Shown in pieces: positions 7,789 to 18,473 of a stretch of 64,000 nucleotides of DNA (position 1 is the stretch's first letter; the number at the start of each line of letters is the position of its first letter). Below the pieces are notes generated by a model that was not told the origin of the DNA, did no database searches, and saw only the letters and a program-made list of their open reading frames with translations. The DNA is from an uncultured Bacteroidales bacterium. Its GTDB lineage: Bacteria; Bacteroidota; Bacteroidia; Bacteroidales; UBA932. The stretch spans positions 91,808 through 155,807 of the forward strand of contig ONDF01000002.1 of the NCBI GenBank assembly GCA_900316525.1, written 5' to 3'. Both the position numbers and the translations under genes were made by a program.

Positions 7789-10700
7789 CAGAGTTTGGTG
7801 TTGAAGACGAGCCCGGCATAGAAGGGCTTGAGGCCCCGGACCTGCTCCTGCAGGAACGGGAAGGCCGAGCCGCCGCTATAGGCGAGCCGCACGCCGATGC
7901 TGAAGTTGCTGGAGATGAGGACGAGGCGCTGGATGTTCACCGCGATGTCCGCGCCGGCGCTCCAGAGCTCCCGGCCGGGCATATGGACGCCTTCGGCCGG
8001 ATGGAGGAAGGTCAGGTCCGCAAAGGGAACCACCTCGAAATTCCTGAAATAGAAGAGGTTGCCGATGGAGAAGTCCATCGGGAAAATGGGCATCGCATAG
8101 TCCAGGGAAACCTTTCCCGCCAGCGGGGAGGCCGTGAGGAGCAGCGCCTCGACGGCTCCGTTCTTGGCCAGTCCGCGGGGGGCCGGCGGGCAGGGATCCG
8201 TGAACCAAGTGGAGTACGTGTCCATCGTATAGTGCCGCACAGCGCCGGAAATCTTCAGGCCGTGCCACGGGTGGAAGCCCGGGAGATAGGCATACACCTT
8301 TCCGTACTCCGACCAGTTGAGGTCGACGCTCGTCGCTCCTACCTCGAAGCCGAAGCCCTTGGAGGACATCATCTGCGAGTGGGCGGCGGGACGCAGGAAG
8401 CTGCCGCGCAGGACGGCGGCCGTCCGGTACGCCGTGGACCGGAAGGTCCAGGGCAACTCGTAAGACTTATCCTCGGAATAGCCCCCTTCCGCGGCCGGAT
8501 CGGCCTTGACGGGATAGAAGGGGCCGTACAGGTCGTCGTTGCTGAGCGAAACTGCCAGCGAAGGCTCGATTCTGCGCTCCCAGCCGCCGGAAGAGAAGTC
8601 CAGCGGCAGGGCGACGGAAGCCATGCCGCCCACATACATCTTCTTGTAGGAAGAGGAGCGGACGAACAGGGAATCCTTCGCCGTGTCCAGATACGGCATC
8701 TGCAGGGCGGCGTCGCGGTCGCCCACGTCCAGGGCGAAATCGAAGACCGGATACAGGCCGCTGTACGACAAGCGGAAATGGGCCCCGACGCTCGGGGTCT
8801 TTTCCTCGGGAGCCACCTTTTCGTGGACGGACAGGCCCACGGAGCCGTTCACCGTGCCGAGCCGGTTCGTAAAGAAGCCCGTCGCGCCCAAAGAGGCCGT
8901 CTGGAAGTAGTAATCCTGGAAAGAGATGTCCGCGCGGCTGAGGTCGACATAGACCGGCGCCCAGGAATGGAAGTGGAAGGCGTCCGAGATTTTATGGAAG
9001 GGCTTCGCCGGCGTCAGTTCGACGGCCGGGTCCGGCAGGAAGGTCGACATCTCTTTCTCCTGGGCCGACAGCGTTTCGGCCACGGGGTCGCGGTAGATGT
9101 CCCTGAAATCGACCGCCTTGGGCTTGCATTCCACCTGGGAAAGGATCCGCCCTTCGGGCTGGAGGACCGAGGCATACAGGCGCCCGTCGGCAAAGTAAGG
9201 GGAGCCCAGACCGTACTTCGTGATGGACAGCTGCTGCAGCGTCCCTTCGGAGAAGGTATAGGCCTCGCTCGTGCCCGTCCGGTCGCAGACCAGCAGGATC
9301 GTGTTCCCGTCCACGGCGGAGATATCCTTGATGGTCACCGGCTGTGGGGCGAGCAGGGTTTCGGGGGCGCCGCTGCCCGCGGGCACGCGGTAAAGGCCGG
9401 TCCCCTCGTCCGTGACGGCCGCGAAAACGAGCCCGGCGTCCTGGAAGGCCACTTCCGTCGGCTGGAAGCCGTCGGGCGTCTTCCAGCGACGGAGGACGTT
9501 CCCGCTGCGGGCGTCCAGGACGACCACGGCGGCCGATCCGTCGGTAGGATACTCCACGGCCGCGACGGAAAGTCCGTCGGCGGAGACCGCAGGGCTGAAG
9601 TAACGTCCGCCACGCACCAGGGAGCCCTGGCGGCCCGTCTGCATGTCATAATAGCGGATCCGGACGTCCTGTTTCAGCGTCCAGCGGACATCGGGAATCG
9701 CCTCGGACCAATAGACCCGCTGCAAGGGCGCCGACCAGGCGAGTTTCCCTTCGCCGCCGAAGGCCGCGAGGGTCTTCTCCTGCCCGTCCGGGCTTACCCG
9801 GACCAGGACGGCGGGAAGGTCCATGCCCGCCTTTTCCGCAATGACCGCCCCGCCTGCCGGCACGGAGCCGGCGTAGACCGTATAGGACCGCGGCAGCGCC
9901 ACCTGCGGCTCCGTCACGGAGAACGGCGCGCGGTGGTCGTTGTTCAGGTCCCACATGTCCCGGTAGGTATGCATCATCTCGCTCCAGGCCTCCGGAAGCT
10001 TCTTGCCGGAGGACTGCTTGGAGGCCGTATTCATCGCGGAGAAGGCGCCGCCCAGGGTGGAGGCCACCTTCAGGAATTTCGTCGTATAGTACGGGTCATT
10101 GTACACGTAGCGGTAGCCGGCGACGGTCAGGTAGCCCAGGCGGTAGATATCCGGCGTGTACTTCTTGATAGACCCGTAACGCCACTGGTACCAGTTGCGG
10201 AGGTCGCCGGTGCCGAAGAACATCCGCATCTCGCTCAGGAAGTCGGCGCTGCGGCCGCGGCCCGCCTTCGTCAGGGCCGTCTCGGCCACCACCGCGTCCC
10301 CTTCCAGCAGCGAGGAGTTCGGCACCATGCCGATAATCATCTCCGCCAGTTCGCCGAAAGGATAATGGAACCCCGTCCAGAAGCCGGTCCGGAGGAACTG
10401 CTTCTGGGCGACATGCCGGCCCTCGTGGATGGCGAGGAGCTTCGCCCAGGGGACAGGAGTCATCCCGGACACGTCCGGCAGGGTGAACAGGTCCATCCGC
10501 CGGGGCGCCCAGGCGACGAGGCCGTTGGAAATGCCCGCATAGGGGTGCAGGATAACGGGCATAGGCTGGGAGAACTTCTCGTTCGGCCGGAAGCCGGAGG
10601 AGGCCGAAAGCGGGACGCTGTACTGTTGCAGCAGTGTCCCGTAAACGGTGGCCAGCGAGTCGAGCCCGCGGGGATAGATCAACTGATAGTCGCCTGTCTG

Positions 10701-10820
10701 GAACGTGGACCAGCGGAGGCGCCCCGGGTCGTTGCCCGTGGCGGAGAAGAGCTGGATCTGCGCGTGGGCGCCTAGGGGCAGAATGGCGGCCACGAGGGCC
10801 GCCATGACGTGACGTTTCAT
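7788..10820 (-). CDS. Exported peptidase-MA-like protein with propeller-like middle and beta-barrel C-terminus
   Basis: The 1010-residue protein has a signal peptide ending about residue 20 (LPLGAHAQ). The N-terminal domain holds the zinc-peptidase motif HEGRH (His132, Glu133, His136) and a downstream Glu in LLEGDAVVAE (173-180), a gluzincin-like layout. The middle (about 260-560) has repeated short beta units such as YFSPAVSADGLSVAAVEYP, like a TolB/WD-type propeller. The last ~400 residues are amphipathic, aromatic-rich strands resembling an outer-membrane barrel (GATSVDLNWSEYGKVYAYLP). Together this suggests a surface or outer-membrane metalloprotease or folding factor. It begins 4 bases after galK. 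No close relative comes to mind and catalysis is unproven. Confidence 0.65.
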   Translation of the reverse strand: MKRHVMAALVAAILPLGAHAQIQLFSATGNDPGRLRWSTFQTGDYQLIYPRGLDSLATVYGTLLQQYSVPLSASSGFRPNEKFSQPMPVILHPYAGISNGLVAWAPRRMDLFTLPDVSGMTPVPWAKLLAIHEGRHVAQKQFLRTGFWTGFHYPFGELAEMIIGMVPNSSLLEGDAVVAETALTKAGRGRSADFLSEMRMFFGTGDLRNWYQWRYGSIKKYTPDIYRLGYLTVAGYRYVYNDPYYTTKFLKVASTLGGAFSAMNTASKQSSGKKLPEAWSEMMHTYRDMWDLNNDHRAPFSVTEPQVALPRSYTVYAGSVPAGGAVIAEKAGMDLPAVLVRVSPDGQEKTLAAFGGEGKLAWSAPLQRVYWSEAIPDVRWTLKQDVRIRYYDMQTGRQGSLVRGGRYFSPAVSADGLSVAAVEYPTDGSAAVVVLDARSGNVLRRWKTPDGFQPTEVAFQDAGLVFAAVTDEGTGLYRVPAGSGAPETLLAPQPVTIKDISAVDGNTILLVCDRTGTSEAYTFSEGTLQQLSITKYGLGSPYFADGRLYASVLQPEGRILSQVECKPKAVDFRDIYRDPVAETLSAQEKEMSTFLPDPAVELTPAKPFHKISDAFHFHSWAPVYVDLSRADISFQDYYFQTASLGATGFFTNRLGTVNGSVGLSVHEKVAPEEKTPSVGAHFRLSYSGLYPVFDFALDVGDRDAALQMPYLDTAKDSLFVRSSSYKKMYVGGMASVALPLDFSSGGWERRIEPSLAVSLSNDDLYGPFYPVKADPAAEGGYSEDKSYELPWTFRSTAYRTAAVLRGSFLRPAAHSQMMSSKGFGFEVGATSVDLNWSEYGKVYAYLPGFHPWHGLKISGAVRHYTMDTYSTWFTDPCPPAPRGLAKNGAVEALLLTASPLAGKVSLDYAMPIFPMDFSIGNLFYFRNFEVVPFADLTFLHPAEGVHMPGRELWSAGADIAVNIQRLVLISSNFSIGVRLAYSGGSAFPFLQEQVRGLKPFYAGLVFNTKL

Positions 10821-10824
10821 CGAT

Positions 10825-11967
<1,143 letters not shown>

Positions 11968-11995
11968 ATCGATTGTCTTGTTTAGTGTCAATTCA

Positions 11996-12003
11996 CAAAG
12001 ATA
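11996..12003 (-). promoter_or_regulatory. Candidate -7 box for galK
   Basis: TATCTTTG on the minus strand matches the Bacteroidetes TAnnTTTG consensus and leaves a 5' leader of about 22-24 bases to the ATG at 11967. I see no convincing -33 TTTG at 19-21 bases upstream, so it is partly supported. Confidence 0.5.
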
Positions 12004-12011
12004 CGCAATTT

Positions 12012-12833
12012 TTACCGGCTACGGATACCCCAGACCGAGAAATCATAGCGGGATTCGGTGTCGTCCTCGAGGTCGTCGGGGAGGGCGGGGTAGAAGTCGA
12101 GGCCGGTGCGCTTTTCGAGCTCGTCGACGGTCAGGGCGCAGTCGTTCAGCCAGTACCGTTCGGCGTCGTTCCCCATCACGAAGGCGATGGACTGGTACCG
12201 CTTGCCGTCATGGACCATCACCACCTTGTAGAAGGCGTCCGGCACGACCACGTGGTCCTGGCCGATGGTGCCGTAGATGTTGTCGCCGACGATGGGCCCG
12301 GACACCACCCAGACCTTGCCGTACTTGCGGGCCCAGGCGCGCACCTGCTTCTCCAGGTACTGCCAGTCCTTGTTGTTCAACTCCTCCCGCTGCGGGCAGA
12401 TGTTCATGAAGTAGAACGTCTCCGACATCGCCTCGTCATCCCACATGAAATCCCCTGCCGGGGCCATGTGCCCGCGGGTCCAGCCGCTGCCATTATAATC
12501 CTCCCGCATCGCCTGCTTTCCCCGGTAGTTCATGTCCATGGAAAAGCTCTTGTCCTCGCGCGTCGCGTCGCCGTAGGTCTCCTCGGCCGTGAGCTCGTAG
12601 GCGACCCAGTCGGGGATCAAAGTCTCTGGATTATAGGAACTTACATAGCCCTTGTAGGTCATGATCCGGTCGCCTTCGCGGCTGGCCGGAAGTTCCAGCT
12701 GGTCATCCGAGAGTTCGACCAGGGGCGTGGCGGCCCCGCCGCCGAGCCACCCCGTGCGCTGCACGATCAGCCACGCGGCGAACAGCACGACCAGCACCAG
12801 GGCCCAAAGGATGGATTTATCGCTCTTTTTCAT
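12012..12833 (-). CDS. DNA/RNA non-specific endonuclease (NUC family), membrane-anchored or secreted
   Basis: The 273-residue protein opens with one hydrophobic segment (residues 8-24, ILWALVLVVLFAAWLIV) that acts as a signal anchor or uncleaved signal. The catalytic motif is TRGHMAPAGD (His122), a variant of the usual DRGH, followed by the metal-binding region NICPQREELNNKDWQYLE (144-161). This is a beta-beta-alpha metal nuclease that degrades DNA and RNA outside the cytoplasm. Residues 30-55 form an acidic linker. Its neighbours are galK and a large receptor on the same strand, with no evident immunity gene, so nutrient scavenging is more likely than a toxin role. Confidence 0.9.
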   Translation of the reverse strand: MKKSDKSILWALVLVVLFAAWLIVQRTGWLGGGAATPLVELSDDQLELPASREGDRIMTYKGYVSSYNPETLIPDWVAYELTAEETYGDATREDKSFSMDMNYRGKQAMREDYNGSGWTRGHMAPAGDFMWDDEAMSETFYFMNICPQREELNNKDWQYLEKQVRAWARKYGKVWVVSGPIVGDNIYGTIGQDHVVVPDAFYKVVMVHDGKRYQSIAFVMGNDAERYWLNDCALTVDELEKRTGLDFYPALPDDLEDDTESRYDFSVWGIRSR

Positions 12834-12834
12834 C

Positions 12835-12856
12835 TTCGCATCATTTGGTGCGAAGT
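12835..12856. promoter_or_regulatory. Inverted repeat just upstream of the nuclease gene
   Basis: Seven-base perfect arms CTTCGCA (12835-12841) and TGCGAAG (12850-12856) enclose an 8-base loop and end 2 bases before the ATG of the nuclease gene. As RNA it would form a hairpin over the ribosome-entry region; as DNA it could be an operator. Function is inferred. Confidence 0.4.
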
Positions 12857-12888
12857 TACGAATAATTTACGGCTCTTGGAACGCCCGC

Positions 12889-15780
12889 CTAGAAGACCAT
12901 GTTCATGGCAGCCTGCTGCGCGCGGGCGCTGTGGCCGGCGTTCATCTTGCCGAAGTTCCACTTGACGCCGAACAGGACGTAGCGGCCCATCACGAGGCGA
13001 TAGGTGTCCTCCTCGTAGTTGGCGGTCACCGTATGCGTGAGGTTCCGGGTCTGGTTCAGGATGTCGTGGACGCTGAGGCTCAGGTTGAAGGCGCCGATGC
13101 TCTTGGTGATTTCCGCGTTCCACTGCCATTCCGGGAGGCCGTAGCCCGCCGCATAGCCTTTGTAGAAGACGTAGTCCAGGTCGGTTTCGATCTCGAACTC
13201 GTGCTTGGTCGTATAGGAGACCTCTCCCCCGAAACGGGTGTCCAGCGTGTTCATATTGACGCTCGGATCCAGCGAATAGCGGGCGATCCGGCCATTCACG
13301 CCGGCGTTTGCGGAGAAGGACCAGCGTTCCTGGTTGTACCGGATGGTCATCGTGGCATACGGCGAGAATGTGCGCGTACGGCTCTCTTCGAAGCCGCTTG
13401 CGCCGCTGTAGAACCGGCTGCCTTCCGCGTCTCCCCAGAAATCATCCAGGAAGGCCGAATAGTCGAAATGGTCCTTGTCCAGCCCCGGAAGCGACTTCCG
13501 GGTCTGGTAGCTGAGGGAAGTATTGTAGCTGATCGATCCGCTGATCGTCAGGAACCAGTTTTTCTTCGCGTCCAGCGGCGTGTTGTAGTTCACGAAGCCG
13601 GAGAACGACAGGCTCGGTTTCCGAGCGTTGACGGGAATGGAATACAGGATTCCGCCCGCGTCGTACCATTGCGCCTGGGTAATCGGCTTCGCATTCACCT
13701 GCCCGCTGAAATAGGCCATCAGGGTGGAGAATTTCTCCCGGTTGTTCCGCGTCCAGTTGGCCGAGAAATAGTTGTAGGAATAAGGCTTCAGATACACGTT
13801 GCCGAGGGTCAGCCGGGACGGGTTCGCGATGTTCAGCACGGGCAGCATCCGGTCCGCGGAAGGCCGCTGGCTGTAGGCGGAGGAACTGACGATCAGCCGG
13901 TTGATTCCTTTGTTGTACTGGAAATTGAGAGACGGGGCCACATACCAGGACCACAGGTCCTTGCCGGTGGTTTCCTCGATTCCATAACTCTTGGAGAAGG
14001 TTTCGTTCAGGGTGCCGATCGCGCGGGCGCCGACCGTGATCCAGCTGCCCGTCCCGAACTTGTACTGGGCCGTGACGTCATATTGCTGTCTCTGGTAGTC
14101 GGACTGGCTGACCGACGAGTAATAGTCATTCCGCCCTGCCGGATCGAAGGCGTCCCGTACCCGGTCTCGGCGGGACCAGGCGTAATACGCCGAGGTGGAA
14201 AGCACCCATTTCTTGCCGAGCGGCTCCGTATACTGGATCCGGCCGTTCAGCGTGGAAGTCTCCCCGTCGGACTGATAGGTCATGGACCGGGTCTCCTGGC
14301 CGCCTGACAGGGTCAGGATGGTGTTTTCCGCGCTCTCTCCTCCTGTTTTCCCATAGGATGTGCCTCCGCTCAGGCCGATGGTCCGCCCCGTCTTTCCTCC
14401 CACTTCCCGGAAAGTGATATCCGCGCTCACCTCCGCATCCTGGGAATCCGACAGGCTCCGGGTCGTGTTTTCGGACCGGTTCATCAAGTTTCCTTCGCGG
14501 CGGGTTTCCGAGGAGCTGCCGCCGAACGATTCGGTCCGTCCATACCGGAATCCGGGCCGGACATGGAACCAGACCTTCCCGGTCTCCTTCTGGAACTCGA
14601 CGTCCGCGTTCACGGAATTGGCATATTGTTTTCCCGTGTTTTCCGTTCTGGATGCCAGGTTCCCGTCCTGCTGGTAGGTGGTCCGGTCGGCGCGGGTGCC
14701 GGTGTCCGAATCGGTGTATTTGTAATTGACGCTCACCGTGGTTTCCACATCCTTGATTCGGGTGGTATTGGCATTCACGCCCAGTTGGGCGGCGGTGGTG
14801 AGGCCCTGGTCCAGGGAGGAGAAGACTTCGTCATCATCCCCGCCGCTGACCATCACGACAATGTCGGAGTCGCTGATATTCTGTGCGTTGCCGATTACCG
14901 TAACCTGGTCCTTCTCGGTATAGGCCGACACCAGGGCGTTGGCGTTGTACAGGAAGCCGCGGTTGTCCCGGAGCGGGTCTTCTCCCTCCGGAGAACCGAC
15001 CGTCGTACCGCCCTTCAGGCCCACGTTGCCGAACCAGCCCTTCTCGTATTCCTTCTTCAGGCCGACGTCCAGCACTTTTTCCCGGTTGCCGTCCTGGAGG
15101 CCGGAGGCGCGCGTCTGCTCGCTTTCCCGGTCGATCACGCGGACCTTGTCCACCACGGCCGCCGGCAGGTTGTTCAGGGCCGTGCTCTGGTCATTGAAGA
15201 AGAAAGTGCGGCCGCCCACGGTGAGCTTGTCGATTTCCTCGCCGTTGAACTTGACCTTGCCGTCCTCGGTGATCTCCATGCCCGGCATCCGCTTCAGCAA
15301 GTCCTTCAGCATCGCATTGGCCCCGACCCGGAAGGAGGAGGCGTTGAACTCGACCGTGTCTTTCTTGACGACGATCGGGTTGCCCACGTCCGTGACCGTG
15401 GCCGCCTGCAGGAAGTGCTCGTCGACCTGCATCCGGATGGTGCCCATGTCCACTTCCTCGTTGCGGAAGTACCTTTCCTTCACGAAAGGTTTGTGTCCCA
15501 TCATCTCCACGTGGAAGACATAGTTCCCATAGGGGACTTCCTCCAGCGTGGCTACGCCCAGGGTGTCCGTCAGGGTGAAATTGGTGATGGTCGTGTCCTT
15601 GGCCGGAATGACATACACGGACGCGAATGCGACAGGCTCGTTGGTGAGCGAATCCAGCACGGTGGCCTTGATGTCGCTCATCCGGCCCTGGAAAATGTTG
15701 TCATTGAGGATAAACACCTGCGCCCGTGCGCCAAGGCACACGAATAGGCACAAGAACAGCGTGGAGATAACCTTCTTCAT
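12889..15780 (-). CDS. Outer-membrane beta-barrel receptor with CarboxypepD-like domain
   Basis: The 963-residue protein has a signal peptide (residues 1-20, STLFLCLFVCLGARAQ). A carboxypeptidase-regulatory-like beta-sandwich follows (about 33-115, MSDIKATVLDSLTNEPVAFASVYV). A plug-like domain (about 125-240) has FNASSFRVGANAMLKDLLKRMPG and VDKVRVIDRESEQ, and the last ~700 residues form a TonB-receptor-type barrel ending in VF. This fits the Bacteroidetes 'outer membrane beta-barrel family' that resembles TonB-dependent receptors but lacks a partner SusD. The ligand is unknown. Upstream on the same strand is the TPR gene of the blaI operon, 30 bases away, so read-through is possible. Confidence 0.85.
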   Translation of the reverse strand: MKKVISTLFLCLFVCLGARAQVFILNDNIFQGRMSDIKATVLDSLTNEPVAFASVYVIPAKDTTITNFTLTDTLGVATLEEVPYGNYVFHVEMMGHKPFVKERYFRNEEVDMGTIRMQVDEHFLQAATVTDVGNPIVVKKDTVEFNASSFRVGANAMLKDLLKRMPGMEITEDGKVKFNGEEIDKLTVGGRTFFFNDQSTALNNLPAAVVDKVRVIDRESEQTRASGLQDGNREKVLDVGLKKEYEKGWFGNVGLKGGTTVGSPEGEDPLRDNRGFLYNANALVSAYTEKDQVTVIGNAQNISDSDIVVMVSGGDDDEVFSSLDQGLTTAAQLGVNANTTRIKDVETTVSVNYKYTDSDTGTRADRTTYQQDGNLASRTENTGKQYANSVNADVEFQKETGKVWFHVRPGFRYGRTESFGGSSSETRREGNLMNRSENTTRSLSDSQDAEVSADITFREVGGKTGRTIGLSGGTSYGKTGGESAENTILTLSGGQETRSMTYQSDGETSTLNGRIQYTEPLGKKWVLSTSAYYAWSRRDRVRDAFDPAGRNDYYSSVSQSDYQRQQYDVTAQYKFGTGSWITVGARAIGTLNETFSKSYGIEETTGKDLWSWYVAPSLNFQYNKGINRLIVSSSAYSQRPSADRMLPVLNIANPSRLTLGNVYLKPYSYNYFSANWTRNNREKFSTLMAYFSGQVNAKPITQAQWYDAGGILYSIPVNARKPSLSFSGFVNYNTPLDAKKNWFLTISGSISYNTSLSYQTRKSLPGLDKDHFDYSAFLDDFWGDAEGSRFYSGASGFEESRTRTFSPYATMTIRYNQERWSFSANAGVNGRIARYSLDPSVNMNTLDTRFGGEVSYTTKHEFEIETDLDYVFYKGYAAGYGLPEWQWNAEITKSIGAFNLSLSVHDILNQTRNLTHTVTANYEEDTYRLVMGRYVLFGVKWNFGKMNAGHSARAQQAAMNMVF

Positions 15781-15810
15781 AGCGGCGTTATTTCGTTACA
15801 ATAATTGAGC

Positions 15811-16989
15811 CTAAGGCTCTTGCATGAATTTTTCCGCCCGGATGTACTTCAGATTGTCGGCGGCGAACTCATAGCCCCGGGAGCCGGGGCGGGCGACCTT
15901 CAGGTACTTCTCGTACCATTCGATGGCCGCCTTGTACTCTTTCTTCTGCTGATAACAGTAGGCGATGGTGGAGAGGGCCGATATGAGCTTGGGATTGTAG
16001 CGGTAGGCCTCTTTGTAATGGGCGATGGCCTGGTCCCAGGCGTCCTCCCGGCCGTAATAGCCCAGGGCGTATTGCTGGTGGATGCGGGACATTACGGCCG
16101 GATCCGGTTCCAGCATCTCCAGGGCCTTGTCCAGCCAGGGCTTGACTTCCCGGTCGAACGGGCGCATCGCCTCCTTTTTCACGGCGGCGATGGAATAGGC
16201 CAGGTTCACGTCGCTGGAGTCGATCTGCCAGGCTTTCTGGAGTTCCTGCTCCGCCCGATAGATTACCAGAGTATGCCAATAGCTCTGCCCCAGATAGTAA
16301 TGGATGGGATACGAGTCATTGCCGATGTCTTCCTGCCGCTGGAAGATCTTGCTGGCGCCCTCGTAATCGCCCTTCCGGTAAAGTGCCAAGCCTTTCAGCG
16401 GCGCAATCGTCACATTGTCAGGGTCTTCCGCCAGGAAAGGCTCGCTCTGGGCGATTGCCTCGTCGTACTTTTCCTTGTCGATGAGAATGCCCACCGCCTT
16501 GGACAGGACCGTTTCGTTCATCGGCTTCCGGGCCAGGGAACGGCGGTAGTACCAGAGGGCCGAATCGGCCTGCTCCAGCTGCCGGAAGGAGTCCCCCACG
16601 AAACTCAGGACCGCCGGGATGGAATCCCGCTGCAGGACCGCCCGTCCGGCCTGGATGCTCTGGGAATAGGCCTTCAGCCGGGAATAGGCCTGCATCAAGC
16701 GGATGTGGTAGAGAATGTTGTCCGGAGACTTGGACGAGAGCAGGAAATAGGTCCCGGCGGCGTCCTCATAAGCTCCGCTCTGGAAATGGCAGTCCGCCAG
16801 CTCGGCCAGCACACCCTCGTCCATCGCGCCTGGCTGCACCAGGGCCGACAGCTTCTCGATCGCATCGTCCGTCCGGTAGATGCTCTTGAGATATCGGGCC
16901 TCCGCCAGCACGGAGTCGCGGTGCGTGGTCTGCGCCTGCAGGGACGCGGCGCAGACCAGCAGGGCGGCGGTCAGCAGGCAGCGATTCAT
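15811..16989 (-). CDS. Exported tetratricopeptide-repeat protein
   Basis: The 392-residue protein has a signal peptide (MNRCLLTAALLVCAASLQAQ) and then TPR-like helical pairs through its length: LAELADCHFQSGAYEDAAGTY, SALWYYRRSLARKPMNETVL, LKGLALYRKGDYEGASKIF, and AIEWYEKYLKVA. It is a periplasmic scaffold; the partner is unknown. Its start overlaps the stop of the M56 sensor gene by 4 bases, so it belongs to the blaI-blaR operon and may act with the sensor. A GAGCC/GGCTC hairpin surrounds its stop codon (15806-15818). Confidence 0.85.
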   Translation of the reverse strand: MNRCLLTAALLVCAASLQAQTTHRDSVLAEARYLKSIYRTDDAIEKLSALVQPGAMDEGVLAELADCHFQSGAYEDAAGTYFLLSSKSPDNILYHIRLMQAYSRLKAYSQSIQAGRAVLQRDSIPAVLSFVGDSFRQLEQADSALWYYRRSLARKPMNETVLSKAVGILIDKEKYDEAIAQSEPFLAEDPDNVTIAPLKGLALYRKGDYEGASKIFQRQEDIGNDSYPIHYYLGQSYWHTLVIYRAEQELQKAWQIDSSDVNLAYSIAAVKKEAMRPFDREVKPWLDKALEMLEPDPAVMSRIHQQYALGYYGREDAWDQAIAHYKEAYRYNPKLISALSTIAYCYQQKKEYKAAIEWYEKYLKVARPGSRGYEFAADNLKYIRAEKFMQEP

Positions 16990-18473
16990 TGTTTCTTGGA
17001 GGTGAACTCTATGACGCCGTAACGTCCTTTCTCGCCGTATTTCTCGATGGCCTTTTCGTCTTTCAGGACTTGGATGGATTCGATGGTCTCCAGGTCGATG
17101 TCCTTTCTGGAAGGAACGGGCTTCCCATCCAGAACGAACAGCACGGAATCCGCCAGGGCGCCCCGGATAAAGACGTCGTTGGCTTCGCCGGTCACGCGGA
17201 TGGACGCGGTCTTCTGCTCGTTCTTATCGCCATTCAACCGAAAGATAACCGGGAAGGTGTAGGTAACCTTTACGGGTTCACCCTTGACATAGCCGGGCGT
17301 CCAGTCCGGGGAGGCGGAGACGACGCGGAGCGCCTCGGCGTCCAGGTCAGGATTCACGCCGCGGAGGACTTTGGTATCACGGACTGAGCCGTCGGGATAG
17401 ACGGTGAATTGCAACGTCACGCGCCCCTGGATGCCCGCGTCTTTGGCTGCCTGCGGGTACTTGAGGTTTTCATTGACCCATTTGGAGAACTCGTTGGCGG
17501 TGCCGCCGTTGAAAGTCGGCTTTACCTCGACGGTCGCAAAAGGAATCACCTTGGTCGTATCGGGGAGGGCGGTGGGAGCCGTTTCGGAGAGGACCGTCTC
17601 GGGCAGGTCGGCGGAGACGACCTTGGCGCGGACGGGATTGCACAGGAACATGGTTCCCGCAAGGAAGGGGAGGATGGCGAGCCAGGAGAGGCGTTTCCAT
17701 CCGGAGGAGGGAGCTTGGAGCATCATGTCGATTCGGTTTTTGAGTTTGGCGTGCTGGAAGCCGTTCGCCAGGGTGAAGCGCTTGTCCCCGACGGCTTTCC
17801 GCACCAGAAGAAGTTGATATTGGGTAGCATCGATGCCATGGTTGAGAACGGCGTCATCGGCCTCGTACTCGTGCAGGAGCTTGAGTTCGCTGAGGGTGAT
17901 CCAGACGAGGGGATTGAACCAATGGACCAGCGTGACGGCCGTAAACAGGAGGATGTCCAGGGTATGGGCCTTGCGGATATGGGCATCCTCGTGGAGCCGG
18001 ATAACCGGATTCTGTTCCGCATCCTTCCGGCTCATGACGATGGTCCGGCCCCAGCTGAAGGAGGGGACATCGGCCTCGGTCAATACGAGCCGGGTGCCGT
18101 CCTCCAGGCGCGTGGCGGCGCCTTTCCGGATGGTCCGATACATCCGGGCCATCGCGACGGCGGTCCAGCCCAAAACGGCGAGGAAGCCGAGGATGTAGAG
18201 GAGTTCCAGGTAGGGGAAAGGGGAGGAGGCGGACGGGCCGGCCGTCAGGACGGGCTCGGAAGCCGCCTCGGTCAGCGGACCGACCATGAGGAACGGTACT
18301 TCCACCGTCCGGAGCCGCAGCAACGGCAGCAGGAAGCACGCTACGGTGCCCACCAGCAGCAGGATGCGGTTCAGGCGGAAGAAGGTCGTCCTGCGCATCA
18401 CCAGCAGGAAGAATGCGTAGAACAAGGCCAAGTACAGGCTACTCCGGCCGATATAAAGGAGGAACGGGGTCAT
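16986..18473 (-). CDS. BlaR1-type M56 metallopeptidase fused to TonB C-terminal and plug-like domains
   Basis: The 495-residue protein has an N-terminal membrane region (helices about 8-26, 35-52 and 88-108). The M56 protease domain has HEDAH (His161, Glu162, His165) and a downstream helix LHEYEADDAV. After a further membrane helix (about 243-256) come a TonB C-terminal domain (about 320-400, YPQAAKDAGIQGRVTLQFTVYPDGSV) and a short segment like a receptor plug (VLFVLDGKPVPS...IESIQVLKDEKAIEKYG). In BlaR systems the sensor cleaves or inactivates the BlaI repressor. Here the TonB-like and plug-like tail implies sensing at the outer membrane or periplasm rather than by a penicillin-binding domain. 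It overlaps blaI by 4 bases. Confidence 0.88.
   Translation of the reverse strand: MTPFLLYIGRSSLYLALFYAFFLLVMRRTTFFRLNRILLLVGTVACFLLPLLRLRTVEVPFLMVGPLTEAASEPVLTAGPSASSPFPYLELLYILGFLAVLGWTAVAMARMYRTIRKGAATRLEDGTRLVLTEADVPSFSWGRTIVMSRKDAEQNPVIRLHEDAHIRKAHTLDILLFTAVTLVHWFNPLVWITLSELKLLHEYEADDAVLNHGIDATQYQLLLVRKAVGDKRFTLANGFQHAKLKNRIDMMLQAPSSGWKRLSWLAILPFLAGTMFLCNPVRAKVVSADLPETVLSETAPTALPDTTKVIPFATVEVKPTFNGGTANEFSKWVNENLKYPQAAKDAGIQGRVTLQFTVYPDGSVRDTKVLRGVNPDLDAEALRVVSASPDWTPGYVKGEPVKVTYTFPVIFRLNGDKNEQKTASIRVTGEANDVFIRGALADSVLFVLDGKPVPSRKDIDLETIESIQVLKDEKAIEKYGEKGRYGVIEFTSKKQ

Noticed and set aside
7779..10775. 998-residue plus-strand frame opposite the barrel-peptidase gene
   Set aside because: Shadow frame; the minus-strand protein has a signal peptide, HExxH motif and barrel features.
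12012..12833. Secreted nuclease as an antibacterial toxin
   Set aside because: No delivery domain (LXG, Rhs, T6SS) and no neighbouring immunity gene; a simple anchored scavenging nuclease explains it better.
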